Positions 26,933 to 38,324 of a stretch of 64,000 nucleotides of DNA are shown in pieces (within the stretch, counting starts at the first letter, position 1; each line of letters opens with the position of its first letter). The position numbers and the translations under genes were made by a program. Under the pieces are notes generated by a model, which was not told the origin of the DNA, did not search any database, and saw nothing but the letters and a program-made list of their open reading frames with translations. This DNA comes from an uncultured Roseateles sp. (GTDB lineage Bacteria; Pseudomonadota; Gammaproteobacteria; Burkholderiales; Burkholderiaceae_C): the NCBI RefSeq assembly GCF_913777145.1, contig NZ_CAJYPS010000032.1:29554-93553 (forward strand). The letters are read 5' to 3'.

Positions 26933-27841
26933 TCAGCCGGCGCGCTTGGCCAGCACCGCGCGGGCCACGCGCGACACCGGCTCGCGGCCCAGCACGCCGG
27001 AGATGAAGGCGCCGGCGTCGACCAGTTGGTCGAGGGCTATGCCGGTTTCTATGCCGAGGCCGTTGAGCATGAAGACCACGTCCTCGGTCGCGACATTGCC
27101 GGTCGCGCCCTTGGCATAGGGGCAGCCGCCCAGACCCGCCACGCTGGCATGGAAGCTGTGCACGCCCAGCTCCAGGCTGGCGTAGATGTTGGTGAGCGCC
27201 TGGCCGTAGGTGTCGTGGAAGTGGCCCGACACCTCTTGGAGAGGGAAGTGCCTCAGCGCCCGCTCCATAGCGGCCTGCACCTTGCGCGGCGTGCCCACGC
27301 CGATGGTGTCGGCAATGTCGATGGCGTCCACACCCAGCGCGCGCAGCGGCTTCACCACCGCCTCCACCTGGTCGGCCGTGATCTCGCCTTCATACGGGCA
27401 GCCCAAAGCGCAGGACAGCGCCGCGCGCACCTTCACGCCGGCCGCGTGCGCGCCTGCTATGACGGGCGCGAAGCGCTCCAGGCTCTCGGCGATGGAGCAG
27501 TTGATGTTCTTCTGCGTGAAGGCCTCGCTGGCCGCGGTGAACACCAGGATCTCGTCGGGTCGGGACGCCAGCGCCGGCTCCAGGCCCTTGAGGTTGGGCA
27601 CCAGCACCGAGTAGCGCACGCCCGGCTGGCGCGCGATGGCCGCCATCACCGCCGTGTTGTCGCCCATCTGCGGCACCCACTTCGGTGACACGAAGCTGGT
27701 GACCTCGATCTCCTTGAGCCCGGCGTTCTGCAGCATCGCGACCAGCTGTGCCTTGTGCTCGGTGGAGACATTGGCCTTCTCGTTCTGCAGCCCGTCGCGC
27801 GGGCCGACATCGAGGATCTTGACGTGCGAGGGAAGCGTCAT
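26933..27841 (-). CDS. liuE: hydroxymethylglutaryl-CoA lyase
   Basis: Cleaves 3-hydroxy-3-methylglutaryl-CoA to acetoacetate and acetyl-CoA, the last step of leucine degradation. The 302-residue TIM barrel carries VGPRDGLQNE (12-21) with the catalytic R15 and metal ligand D16, the histidine pair in SGHFHDTYG, and the signature GLGGCPYAKGATGNVATED with its active-site cysteine. It starts two bases after the stop of the biotin-carrying carboxylase subunit liuD, so the two are one unit. The alternative name is mvaB. Confidence 0.96.
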   Translation of the reverse strand: MTLPSHVKILDVGPRDGLQNEKANVSTEHKAQLVAMLQNAGLKEIEVTSFVSPKWVPQMGDNTAVMAAIARQPGVRYSVLVPNLKGLEPALASRPDEILVFTAASEAFTQKNINCSIAESLERFAPVIAGAHAAGVKVRAALSCALGCPYEGEITADQVEAVVKPLRALGVDAIDIADTIGVGTPRKVQAAMERALRHFPLQEVSGHFHDTYGQALTNIYASLELGVHSFHASVAGLGGCPYAKGATGNVATEDVVFMLNGLGIETGIALDQLVDAGAFISGVLGREPVSRVARAVLAKRAG

Positions 27842-27843
27842 GT

Positions 27844-29838
<1,995 letters not shown>

Positions 29839-30154
29839 GGCTCTTGTCTCCGGTCTCGTGAACCTTTAGTTGTTGTCGGGCCTTGGCGGGGTGCTGCTAG
29901 GCCCGATGCCGGGATGTCGCTCCGGTCGGCGGCCGGCTTTGGAGTCGACCCAAAGCCAGGCGAAAAGTCGTGCTTGAGCCTGCGGGCCGCATCGGCAGCA
30001 ACGCAGGGAAACGAAGAAACAGCCCGCATGGGCGGGCTGTGGTGTGTGAGACCCGCCCGCGGTCAGGGGCCGGGTGTGGTGACGGCACGGGCCGGCTGCC
30101 GGGGGCGCGCCCCGGCGTGGTGGCGGCAGACCACGGCCCGGTCAACGCTGGCCC
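29839..30154. other. 316-base gap between bioB and liuD
   Basis: I see no gene here. On the leftward strand it holds the bioB terminator (30010-30040), then a hairpin GGCTTTGG-(7)-CCAAAGCC at 29935-29957, and finally the liuD leader with GGAGA. A promoter for liuD-liuE is expected, but I cannot point to clear -35/-10 elements. Confidence 0.6.
30010..30040 (-). terminator. intrinsic terminator after bioB
   Basis: Read leftward, ACAGCCCGC and GCGGGCTGT pair perfectly around a four-base loop, followed by TTTCTTCGT. It should end the long bio-containing transcript before liuD. Confidence 0.75.
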
Positions 30155-31216
30155 TCAGTGCGCCGAGCAGGCCTCGCCCGGCGTGGTCAGCCGGAACTTG
30201 GCTTCCTTGCTGGTGTCCGCCAGATCGGCCTCGGTCGCGCAGCGCATGCCCAGGCGGTCCAGCAGGTTGCGGTCCTTCTCGGCCTGCGGGTTGCTGGTGG
30301 TCAGCAGGCGGTCGCCGTAGAACATGCTGTTGGCGCCGGCCATGAAGCACAGGGCCTGCATGGTCTCGGGCATCTGCTCGCGGCCGGCGGACAGGCGCAC
30401 CATGGCGCGCGGCATGGTGATGCGGGCCACCGCAATCGTGCGGATGAATTCCAGCGGGTCCAGCTCGGCCGTGCCGGCCAGCGGCGTGCCTTCCACCTGC
30501 ACCAGGTTGTTGATGGGCACGCTCTCGGGGTAGGGGTTCAGATTGGCCAGCTGCACGATCAGGCCGGCGCGCTGGCGGCGGGTCTCGCCCATGCCGACGA
30601 TGCCGCCCGAGCACACCTTCATGCCCTGCTGGCGCACGCGCTCCAGCGTGTCCAGGCGGTCTTGATACGTGCGCGTCGTGATGATCTGGCCGTAGAACTC
30701 GGGCGCGGTGTCGAGGTTGTGGTTGTAGTAGTCCAGGCCCGCGCTCTTCAGCTGCTCGGCCTGGCCTTCTTCCAGCATGCCGGCGGTCAAACAGGTCTCC
30801 AGGCCCAGCGCCTTGACCTCGGAAATCATCTCGCCGATCTGCTCGATGTGGCGGGGCTTGGGACTGCGCCAGGCCGCGCCCATGCAGAAGCGCGTGGCGC
30901 CGCTGGCCTTGGCCGCGCGGGCGGCCTCCATCACCTCGGTCAGGGGCAGCAGCTTCTCGGCCTTGAGGCCGGTGTCGAAGTGGGCCGACTGCGGGCAGTA
31001 CTTGCAGTCTTCCTCGCAGCCGCCGGTCTTGATGGACAGCAGCGTGGAGAGCTGGATGGCGTTGGGGTCGAAGTGCTCGCGGTGCACGGTCTGCGCACGG
31101 AACAGCAGGTCGTTGAACGGCAGCTCGAACAGGGCCGCCACCTCGTCCACGGTCCAGGGCTTGGCCTGGCGGCGGTCGGCGTCGGTGGTGGGGGTGCGGG
31201 TCAGGATCTGGTTCAT
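30155..31216 (-). CDS. bioB: biotin synthase
   Basis: Radical SAM enzyme that inserts sulfur into dethiobiotin, the last step of biotin synthesis. It has 353 residues. The SAM cluster motif is CEEDCKYC (C67, C71, C74), followed by PQSAHF; later FCMGAAWR and [10 protein letters not shown] supply cysteines for the second cluster, and [11 protein letters not shown] is a family mark. Its ATG overlaps the bioD stop (ATGA). The last gene of the coupled liuC-bioA-bioF-bioD-bioB run, it is followed by an intrinsic terminator. Confidence 0.97.
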   Translation of the reverse strand: MNQILTRTPTTDADRRQAKPWTVDEVAALFELPFNDLLFRAQTVHREHFDPNAIQLSTLLSIKTGGCEEDCKYCPQSAHFDTGLKAEKLLPLTEVMEAARAAKASGATRFCMGAAWRSPKPRHIEQIGEMISEVKALGLETCLTAGMLEEGQAEQLKSAGLDYYNHNLDTAPEFYGQIITTRTYQDRLDTLERVRQQGMKVCSGGIVGMGETRRQRAGLIVQLANLNPYPESVPINNLVQVEGTPLAGTAELDPLEFIRTIAVARITMPRAMVRLSAGREQMPETMQALCFMAGANSMFYGDRLLTTSNPQAEKDRNLLDRLGMRCATEADLADTSKEAKFRLTTPGEACSAH

Positions 31217-31902
31217 GCGAGAAGAGCGCTCAGGGCGCTGGAATTCAGTTGCGCGGCGGCCTGCCGCGGGTCTGCAGGGCGGGAGTAGCGGGGCAGATGC
31301 CCCAGACAGGGCACGCCCAGTCCGGACTGCAGAGCTTGCAGATTGTCGGTGACATGAGGCTGACCGGCCTCGACGGTGTTGGCGACCCAGGCGGCCAGGC
31401 GCAGGCCGCGGGCGCGCACGGCCTCAGCGGTCAGCAACGCGTGGTTGATGCAGCCCAGGCGCAGGCCCACGACCAGGATGACCGGCAGGCCCAGGTCCAC
31501 CGCCAGGTCGGCCGTGTCCCAGCCGGGCGTCAGCGGCACGCGAAACCCGCCCACGCCCTCCACCAGCGCCAGATCGCCCGAAGCGGCACTGGTGCGAATG
31601 GCGGCCAGCAGCGGCTCGCGTTCGATGTTGCGGCCCTCCAGCCGCGCGGCGATATGGGGCGCGCAGGGCTCGCGGAACTGCAGCGGGCCGACCTGGGCGT
31701 CGCTCAGGCCCAGGCTTTGCGCGGCCAGCAGGGTCTGCACGTCCTCGTTGATCCAGCGGCCGTCCACCAGCTCCTGGCCGGCGGCCAGCGACTTGATGGG
31801 CACGACCCGGCGGCCCAGCGCCGTGAAGGCGTGGGTCAGCGCGGCGGTGCAGAAGGTCTTGCCGATCTCGGTGTCGGTGCCGGTGATGAAAAAGCCGTTC
31901 AT
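31213..31902 (-). CDS. bioD: dethiobiotin synthetase
   Basis: Closes the ureido ring of dethiobiotin from 7,8-diaminopelargonic acid, CO2 and ATP. It has 229 residues, with the P-loop GTDTEIGKT (8-16), [12 protein letters not shown] and the [15 protein letters not shown] segment that are diagnostic of BioD. The ATG overlaps the bioF stop and its own stop overlaps the bioB start, so translation is coupled on both sides. Longer in-frame sequence upstream is inside bioF and is not used. Confidence 0.96.
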   Translation of the reverse strand: MNGFFITGTDTEIGKTFCTAALTHAFTALGRRVVPIKSLAAGQELVDGRWINEDVQTLLAAQSLGLSDAQVGPLQFREPCAPHIAARLEGRNIEREPLLAAIRTSAASGDLALVEGVGGFRVPLTPGWDTADLAVDLGLPVILVVGLRLGCINHALLTAEAVRARGLRLAAWVANTVEAGQPHVTDNLQALQSGLGVPCLGHLPRYSRPADPRQAAAQLNSSALSALLA

Positions 31903-33113
31903 GGTCGGGCCTCCAGTTCGGTCGCGGCCGCCTCCAAGGCGTCCAGCAGCTGCTGCACATCGGCCTCGGTGTGCGTGCCGCACAGCGTGATGCGCAGCCG
32001 CGCGGTGCCGGCGGCCACCGTGGGCGGGCGTATGCCGGGCACGCGTATGCCATCGGCCTCCAGGCGCGCGGCCAGTGCCATCACCTCGGCATTGCCGCCG
32101 ATGATCAGCGGCTGTATCGGCGTGGCCACTTCGGGCACCTGCCAGCCCAGGGCCGGGTGGCGGGCCACCAGGGCCAGCAGGCCGGCGCGCAGTTGGGCCA
32201 GCAGGCGGCGCCACTGTGCGCGGCGCTGGGCGCCCACGGGGCCGTCAATCAGCGCCAGGCTGGTCAGCAGCGCGTGCTCTATGGCGGGGGGCGACGCGGT
32301 GGAGAAGATGAAGTTGCGCGCCGCCTGCACCAGGTAGTCCACGATGGTGGCGTGGGCCACCACGAAGGCACCGGCCAGGCCCGCGGCCTTGCCCAGCGTG
32401 CCCACCAGGATGAGGCGCTCGCTGTTCAGCCCGAAGTGCTCCAGCGTGCCGCGGCCGGTGTCGCCCAGCACGCCGAAGCCGTGGGCGTCGTCCACGATCA
32501 GCCAGGCGTCGAAGGCCTCGGCCAGCGCCAGCAGCTCGGGCACGGGGGCGAGCACGCCATCCATGCTGAACACCGCGTCGCTGACGATGACGCGCACCTT
32601 GGCCGTGCTGGCCGCCAGCGCCTCGCGCAGCGCCACCAGGTCGCCATGCGGGTAGCGCGTGACGCGGGCCTTGGCCAGGCGCGCCGCGTCTATCAGCGAG
32701 GCATGGTTGAGCTGCTCGGAGAACAGTTCGGTGTGCTCGTCGCCCAGCGCGGTGACCACCGCCAGGTTGGCCATGTAGCCGGTGCAAAAGCCTAAAGCGC
32801 GGGCCTGCGGGATGTGGGGTTGGAACCAGCGCGCCAGCGTGTCCGTCACCGCATGGTGGGCGGCACTGTGGCCGCTGACCAGCGGCGACGCGCCGGAGCC
32901 GCCGCCCCAGCGGCGTGCGCCCTCGGCCAGGGCCTCGGCGATGGCGGGCTCGGCGGCCAGGCCCAGGTAGTCGTTGGCGCAGAACATCAGCAGCTCGCGG
33001 CCGTTGAGGGTCTGGCGGGGCGCGGTGCCGGTCTCGGCCACGCGCAGCGTGCGGGTCAGGCTCTGCGACGCGATCGCGTCGAGTTTGGCCTGCAGGTGAT
33101 CAAGCAAGGACAT
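31899..33113 (-). CDS. bioF: 8-amino-7-oxononanoate synthase
   Basis: PLP enzyme that condenses pimeloyl-thioester with alanine. It has 404 residues; YLGLAAEPAIAEAL near the N-terminus, the PLP-contacting DDAHGFGVLG, and the lysine in VGTLGKAAGLAG are all present. The start MSLLDHLQAKL matches the family N-terminus and lies within the 3' end of bioA (14-base overlap). The pimeloyl-forming genes (bioC, bioH) are not in the window. Confidence 0.96.
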   Translation of the reverse strand: MSLLDHLQAKLDAIASQSLTRTLRVAETGTAPRQTLNGRELLMFCANDYLGLAAEPAIAEALAEGARRWGGGSGASPLVSGHSAAHHAVTDTLARWFQPHIPQARALGFCTGYMANLAVVTALGDEHTELFSEQLNHASLIDAARLAKARVTRYPHGDLVALREALAASTAKVRVIVSDAVFSMDGVLAPVPELLALAEAFDAWLIVDDAHGFGVLGDTGRGTLEHFGLNSERLILVGTLGKAAGLAGAFVVAHATIVDYLVQAARNFIFSTASPPAIEHALLTSLALIDGPVGAQRRAQWRRLLAQLRAGLLALVARHPALGWQVPEVATPIQPLIIGGNAEVMALAARLEADGIRVPGIRPPTVAAGTARLRITLCGTHTEADVQQLLDALEAAATELEARP

Positions 33114-34419
33114 CGTTCAACGTCGCCGTCACGGCGCCGGCCAGGAAGGCGGCGGTCGCGTCGTCGATCAAATAGGGAGGCATCAGGTAGACGGTACTGC
33201 CGATCGGGCGGATCAGCAGCTCGTGGGCGCGGGCCGCCAGGTGGAAGCGCTCGGCAAAGCGCGGCGGCGCGTCGGCCACGTCGAAGGCCAGGATCATGCC
33301 GCGCTGGCGCAGGTGCTGCACCCGCGGGTGGGCGGCCAGCGGCGCGAAGGCGTCGGCCAGGCGCTGGGCCTGGATGCGGGTGTCGTCCAGCAGGCCGGCG
33401 TCGAAGCGGTCCAGGATGGCATTGGCCGCCGCGCAGGCGAGCGGGTTGCCGGTGTAGCTGTGCGAATGCAGGAAGCCGCGGGTCACGTCCTCGCTCCAGA
33501 AGGCCTGGAACACGTCATCGGTGGTCAGCACGATGGACAGCGCCATGGTGCCGCCGGTGATGCCCTTGGACAGCAGCATGAAGTCGGGCCACGCGTCAAC
33601 ACTCAGCGAGCCGTCGGCCGGCGCGGTGTGTTCCCAAGCGAAGAAACGGCCGGTGCGGCCGCAGCCCACGGCAATTTCATCGGCGATCAGGTGCACGCCG
33701 AACTCGCGGGTCAGCGCGCGCAGGCCGCGCAGGTAGTCGGGCGAATACATCACCATGCCGGCCGCGCCCTGGATCAGCGGCTCGACGATCACGCAGGCGA
33801 TCTGCCCATGGCGTTTGGCCAGCAGCGCGCGCATCGCGGCCAGCGCCTCGGCTTCATTGCCCAGCCGCGCATCGGGCGAGGGCACGATGTGGGCGCGCAT
33901 CAGCAGCGGGTCGTAGGCGTCGCGAAACACCTGCACGTCGGTCACGCTCAAGGCCCCCAGCGTCTCGCCGTGGTAGCTGTTCTTCAGGCACACGAACTCG
34001 CGCTTCTCCGGCTGGCCGCGGTTCTTCCAGCTGTGAAAGCTCTGCTTCAGCGCGATCTCCACCGCGCTGGCGCCGTCGCTGCCGAAGAAGGCGTGGCCCA
34101 GCGCGCCGCCGGTGCGGGCCGACAGCCGCTCGGCGAGAACCACGGCCGGCTCGTGCGTGCAGCCGGCCAGCATCACGTGGGGCAGGGTGTCGAGCTGGCG
34201 CTTGATCGCGTCGTGCAGCGGCTTGTCGCTGTGGCCCAGCAGGTTGACCCACCAGGACGAGTTGGCATCGAAGTAGCGGCGGCCATCGGTGTCGACGAGC
34301 CACGGGCCCTCGCCACGTGCGATGGGCAGGGGCGGCACCGCATCCAGGCGCGCCATCTGCGTGCAGGGGTGCCAGACGGCCGCGCGGCTGCGCGCGGCCC
34401 AGTCGGAAGAGAGAGTCAC
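33100..34419 (-). CDS. bioA: adenosylmethionine-8-amino-7-oxononanoate aminotransferase
   Basis: Uses S-adenosylmethionine as amino donor to make 7,8-diaminopelargonic acid. It has 439 residues of a class III PLP aminotransferase, with WHPCTQM near the N-terminus, SSWWVNLLGH, FFGSDGASAVE, DEIAVGCGRTG and the PLP lysine in LLSKGITGG, all BioA-typical. It starts with GTG, overlapping the liuC stop by four bases (GTGA). That places the biotin genes within the leucine-catabolic operon. Confidence 0.96.
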   Translation of the reverse strand: MTLSSDWAARSRAAVWHPCTQMARLDAVPPLPIARGEGPWLVDTDGRRYFDANSSWWVNLLGHSDKPLHDAIKRQLDTLPHVMLAGCTHEPAVVLAERLSARTGGALGHAFFGSDGASAVEIALKQSFHSWKNRGQPEKREFVCLKNSYHGETLGALSVTDVQVFRDAYDPLLMRAHIVPSPDARLGNEAEALAAMRALLAKRHGQIACVIVEPLIQGAAGMVMYSPDYLRGLRALTREFGVHLIADEIAVGCGRTGRFFAWEHTAPADGSLSVDAWPDFMLLSKGITGGTMALSIVLTTDDVFQAFWSEDVTRGFLHSHSYTGNPLACAAANAILDRFDAGLLDDTRIQAQRLADAFAPLAAHPRVQHLRQRGMILAFDVADAPPRFAERFHLAARAHELLIRPIGSTVYLMPPYLIDDATAAFLAGAVTATLNDVLA

Positions 34420-35195
34420 AACCAGGGAACCGGGGTCTTGTTCAGAAAGCTCTGCACGCCCGCGCGCCCCTCGGCGCTGGCGCGGATGTCGGCGATGCGG
34501 CGGGCGGTGTCGTCGCGCAGCGCGGGGGTCAGGGGCGCATGCGCCACGTCCTTCACGAGCTGCTTGCAGGCGCGCACCGCCGCAGGGCCGTTGGCCGTGA
34601 TTGTCGCCACCAGCGCGTCCACCCGCTCATCCAGGGTCTCGGCGGGTGCCAGCTCGTGCACCAGGCCCAGGCGGTGGGCCTCGGTGGCGCTGAAGCGCTC
34701 GGCCGTCACGAAGTAGCGCCGCGAGGCCTGTTCGCCCAGGGCGCGCACTACGTAGGGGCCAATGGTGGCCGGCAGCAGGCCCAGCTTGGCCTCGCTGAGG
34801 CAAAACCCGGCCCCTTCCACCGCCACCACGAGGTCGCAGCAGGCCACCAGGCCCACGCCACCGGCGTAGACATCGCCCTGCACGCGCGCGATCACCGGCA
34901 CCGGGCAGCTGTAGATCGCCCACAGCATGTCGGCCAGGCGCGTGGCGTCCGCGTGGTTCTCGTCCCAGCTATAGCCCGCCATGGCCTGCATCCAGTTCAG
35001 GTCGGCGCCGGCGCAGAAGGCCTTTCCTGCAGCGGCCAGCACGATGGCGCGCAGCTCGGGGCGTGCGCCCAACGAGGTGAAGGCCTCGGTCAGCTCGGCG
35101 ATCAGGCCCTCGTTGAAGGCATTGCGCACCTCGGGGCGGTTCAGCGTGACGCGGGCGATGGGGCCGTCTAGCGTGATGTTCAGGGCGGTGCTCAT
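34416..35195 (-). CDS. liuC: methylglutaconyl-CoA hydratase (enoyl-CoA hydratase family)
   Basis: Crotonase-fold enzyme of 259 residues. VTLNRPEVRNAFNEGL, the oxyanion-hole segment KAFCAGADLNWM and GGVGLVACCDLVVA define the family, and SEAKLGLLPATIGPYV is the catalytic-site region. Function as the methylglutaconyl-CoA hydratase of leucine catabolism is taken from its place between liuB and liuD/liuE; the sequence alone would only say enoyl-CoA hydratase. It starts one base after the hydrolase stop and overlaps bioA. Confidence 0.9.
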   Translation of the reverse strand: MSTALNITLDGPIARVTLNRPEVRNAFNEGLIAELTEAFTSLGARPELRAIVLAAAGKAFCAGADLNWMQAMAGYSWDENHADATRLADMLWAIYSCPVPVIARVQGDVYAGGVGLVACCDLVVAVEGAGFCLSEAKLGLLPATIGPYVVRALGEQASRRYFVTAERFSATEAHRLGLVHELAPAETLDERVDALVATITANGPAAVRACKQLVKDVAHAPLTPALRDDTARRIADIRASAEGRAGVQSFLNKTPVPWL

Positions 35196-35196
35196 G

Positions 35197-36057
35197 TCAA
35201 TCCTTGATGTCAAAACCCTGGCGACGCAGGAAGTCGGCCACCACCGGCTGCCAGACCTGAGGGAAGCGGGTGAACAGCAGGTGGCCGTCGTCGCCGTGAG
35301 GCGGGAACTGCACGAACTCCACGGGCGCACCGGCCTCGCGGTAGGCCTGGGCCCAGTCGCGCGGGTAGCGGGCGCCGAAGTAGAGGTCGTTCTCGGTGTA
35401 GACCCATAGCGAGGGCAGGCGGGCGCTGCGGCCGTAGTCGGCGTAGACGCGCTCCAGGCGCTGCGGTGCGCAGGGGCGGCCGGGCTGGGTCTTGGGGTTG
35501 CCGCCGGCACCCCCGGCAAAGTTGATGGCCGCCACCACGCCGGGCGGGTTCTGCGCTGCCAGCGCCACCGTGGTGGCGCCGCCGAAAGACTGGCCCAGCA
35601 GCACCGTGCGGTCGCTGCGCACGTCGGGCCGCTCCTTGAGCCAGGCCAGCAGGGTCAGGCCTTGCTGGGCGGCGGCGGCAAAGCCGGGCCCGTAGGTTTT
35701 GCGCTCGCAGCTGCCGCTGTCCTCCACGTCTTCGCCGCCGGTTTCGCCGTAGCCTATGCGAGTGGGCAGGGCGACCAGGAAGCCGCGCTCGGCAAACCAG
35801 CGCGAGGCAGCCACGAAGCGCGCGCGGCCCAGCGCGGCACGGCCCTCGGCATCGGGCGCGCGGCCGTGGTTGAGCAGCAGCACCGGGCGCGGCGCTGGCG
35901 TCGCATCGTCGTAGAACAGCGTCACGCGGATGTTCTGCGCGAGCGTCTTGCCATAGGCGTCGCGCACCTGCACCGGCAGCTCGGCCTGCTGTTCCAACAG
36001 CCGGGCCTGGGCCGGGCCGGCCAGCAGCGCCGCGGCCAGCAGCCAGGCCGACCTCAT
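35197..36057 (-). CDS. secreted alpha/beta hydrolase (dienelactone hydrolase-like)
   Basis: A 286-residue protein with a signal peptide (MRSAWLLAAALLAGPAQA) and an alpha/beta-hydrolase fold. The nucleophile elbow GQSFGGA holds the serine. An oxyanion loop LLNHGRAP and a late HGDDGHLLF with the likely catalytic histidine are visible; D/E acid probably lies in the YTENDLYFG segment. Substrate unknown. It sits between the GNAT gene (ATGA overlap) and liuC (one-base gap), so it is in the operon, but a periplasmic enzyme has no obvious role in acyl-CoA metabolism. Confidence 0.82.
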   Translation of the reverse strand: MRSAWLLAAALLAGPAQARLLEQQAELPVQVRDAYGKTLAQNIRVTLFYDDATPAPRPVLLLNHGRAPDAEGRAALGRARFVAASRWFAERGFLVALPTRIGYGETGGEDVEDSGSCERKTYGPGFAAAAQQGLTLLAWLKERPDVRSDRTVLLGQSFGGATTVALAAQNPPGVVAAINFAGGAGGNPKTQPGRPCAPQRLERVYADYGRSARLPSLWVYTENDLYFGARYPRDWAQAYREAGAPVEFVQFPPHGDDGHLLFTRFPQVWQPVVADFLRRQGFDIKD

Positions 36058-36587
36058 CGCGAATCCCCGGCGGCAAGTGGCTTGCACATCAGCACCGACG
36101 CATAGGTCTTGCCGGCCCATTGCACACCGCCCACCTCGCGGTAGCCACGGCGCTGGTAGCGGGCGCGCAGCGCGGTGGCGGGCTCGGCCGTGTCCAGCGC
36201 GACCTGTGCAAAGCCCTGGGCCCGCGCCCAGGCCTCGGCCTGGTCCATCAGCCGCTGGCCCAGGCCCTGGGCGCGGCAGTCGGGGTGGACCGCGAACTGC
36301 GACACGATGGCCGTGCCCGGCGTGGTGTAGAGCGGCGGCGTGGGGTCGCCGATGTAGTCCTCGCCCACGGCCTTGGGGCCGCGCACGGCGATGGTGCCCA
36401 CCAGCCGGCCATCCGGCGCCACGGCGACAAAGCCCTGCGCGCCGGCCAGGCGCTCGCGGGTCACGTCCACGCTCTGGTGGGCGGCGGTGAAGTTCCAGCC
36501 CTGGGCGACCAGCGACGCATAGGCCGCGTGCAGCAGCGCGGTCAGCTCGTCCAGGGAGTCATGCGGGGCGAGCGCGCGTATCTGCAT
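36054..36587 (-). CDS. GNAT family N-acetyltransferase
   Basis: A 177-residue acetyltransferase. The fold is seen as GFVAVAPDGRLVGTIAV, the conserved strand IVSQFAVHPDCRAQGLGQRLMDQAE with the acetyl-CoA binding RAQGLG loop, and ALDTAEPATALRARYQRRGY at the end. The substrate cannot be told. The ATG at 36587 follows the liuB stop by five bases and the gene overlaps the hydrolase gene, so it is an embedded member of the operon. Confidence 0.85.
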   Translation of the reverse strand: MQIRALAPHDSLDELTALLHAAYASLVAQGWNFTAAHQSVDVTRERLAGAQGFVAVAPDGRLVGTIAVRGPKAVGEDYIGDPTPPLYTTPGTAIVSQFAVHPDCRAQGLGQRLMDQAEAWARAQGFAQVALDTAEPATALRARYQRRGYREVGGVQWAGKTYASVLMCKPLAAGDSR

Positions 36588-36592
36588 GGCGC

Positions 36593-38200
36593 TTACATGC
36601 GGAACACGCCGAACTTGGTGTCCGGAATCGGCGCGTTCAGCGAGGCGGAGAGGCCCAGCGCCAGCACGCGGCGCGTGTCGGCCGGGTCGATGACGCCGTC
36701 GTCCCACAGCCGCGCCGACGCGTAGTAGGGGTGGCCCTGGTCCTCGTACTGCTGGCGCAGCGGGGCCTTGAAGGCTTCTTCCTCGTCGGCGCTCCACTGG
36801 CCGCCCTTGGCCTCGATGGCGTCGCGCTTGAGCGTGGACAGCACGCTGGCCGCCTGCTCGCCGCCCATCACCGAGATGCGCGCGTTGGGCCACATCCAGA
36901 GGAAGCGTGGGCTATAGGCGCGGCCGCACATGCCGTAGTTCCCCGCGCCAAAGCTGCCGCCGATGATGACGGTGAACTTAGGCACCTGGGCGCAGGCCAC
37001 GGCCGTCACCATCTTGGCGCCGGCCCGGGCGATGCCCTCGTTCTCGTACTTGCGGCCCACCATGAAGCCGGTGATGTTCTGCAGGAACACCAGCGGGATC
37101 TTGCGCTGGCAGCACAGCTCGATGAAGTGCGCGCCCTTGTTCGCGCTCTCGGCGAACAGGATGCCGTTGTTCGCGACTATGCCCACCGGCATGCCCTCGA
37201 TGTGGGCGAAGCCGCACACCAGCGTGGCGCCATAGCGCGCCTTGAACTCGTCGAACTCGGAGCCGTCCACGATGCGCGCGATGACCTCGCGCACATCGAA
37301 GGGCTTGCGCGTGTCGGTGGGGATCACGCCGTGCAGCTCGGCCGGATCAAACGCCGGCGCCTTGGGCGCCTGCACGGCCAGCGGGTTGGCCTTGGTCCAG
37401 TTCAGGCGTGCGACCGACTGGCGCGCGATGGCCAGCGCGTGGGTGTCGTTGTTGGCCAGGTGGTCGGCCACGCCCGAGAGGCGGGTGTGCACATCGCCTC
37501 CCCCTAAGTCCTCGGCGCTGACCACCTCGCCGGTCGCGGCCTTCACCAGCGGCGGGCCGCCCAGGAAGATGGTGCCCTGGTTCTTCACGATGATGGTCTC
37601 GTCGCTCATCGCCGGCACATAGGCGCCGCCGGCGGTGCAGGAGCCCATCACCACCGCGATCTGCGGGATGCCCTTGGCCGACAGATTCGCCTGGTTGTAG
37701 AAGATGCGGCCGAAGTGGTCGCGGTCCGGGAAGACCTCATCCTGGTTGGGCAGGTTGGCGCCGCCGCTGTCCACCAGATAAATGCAGGGCAGGTGGTTCT
37801 GGTCCGCGATTTCCTGCGCGCGCAGATGCTTCTTGACCGTGATGGGGTAGTAGGTGCCGCCCTTGACGGTGGCGTCGTTGCACACGATCACGCACTCCAC
37901 GCCCGCCACCCGGCCTATGCCGGCGATCACGCCGCCACCCGGGGCCGCGTTGTCGTAGAGGTTGAGGCCGGCCAGCGGCGCGATCTCCAGAAAAGGCGTG
38001 CCGGGGTCCAGCAGCCGCTCCACGCGCTCGCGCGGCAACAGCTTGCCGCGCGCCGTGTGCTTGGCGCGCGCGGCCTCGCCACCGCCCAGCGCGATGCGCC
38101 CGAGCTGGGCATTCAGATCGGTTATCAGCATCCGCATCGCGTCGGCATTGGCCTTGAAATCGGCCGAGCGGGGGTTGAGCTGGGTGGTCAGCACCGGCAT
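36593..38200 (-). CDS. liuB: methylcrotonyl-CoA carboxylase, carboxyltransferase subunit
   Basis: A 535-residue carboxyltransferase, the normal length of MCC beta subunits. The N-terminal [43 protein letters not shown] and [16 protein letters not shown] are MCC-specific marks, and the C-terminal [27 protein letters not shown] is its acyl-CoA-binding half. It transfers the carboxyl group from biotin on LiuD. AGGAGA six bases before the ATG supports the start. It is the first gene of the leftward operon; isovaleryl-CoA dehydrogenase (liuA) and the regulator liuR, often adjacent, are not seen here. Confidence 0.96.
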   Translation of the reverse strand: MPVLTTQLNPRSADFKANADAMRMLITDLNAQLGRIALGGGEAARAKHTARGKLLPRERVERLLDPGTPFLEIAPLAGLNLYDNAAPGGGVIAGIGRVAGVECVIVCNDATVKGGTYYPITVKKHLRAQEIADQNHLPCIYLVDSGGANLPNQDEVFPDRDHFGRIFYNQANLSAKGIPQIAVVMGSCTAGGAYVPAMSDETIIVKNQGTIFLGGPPLVKAATGEVVSAEDLGGGDVHTRLSGVADHLANNDTHALAIARQSVARLNWTKANPLAVQAPKAPAFDPAELHGVIPTDTRKPFDVREVIARIVDGSEFDEFKARYGATLVCGFAHIEGMPVGIVANNGILFAESANKGAHFIELCCQRKIPLVFLQNITGFMVGRKYENEGIARAGAKMVTAVACAQVPKFTVIIGGSFGAGNYGMCGRAYSPRFLWMWPNARISVMGGEQAASVLSTLKRDAIEAKGGQWSADEEEAFKAPLRQQYEDQGHPYYASARLWDDGVIDPADTRRVLALGLSASLNAPIPDTKFGVFRM

Positions 38201-38324
38201 GAAGTCTCCTGGTTCTTGTCTTCAGCGGCCGCCGCTCGTGACCGCGGCCGGGCCTCCTCACGCGGATTGAGGCCGCCGGCATTCTCGGGCATGGCTAGGA
38301 TGCCGGGATTCCAGGGAGACGGCG

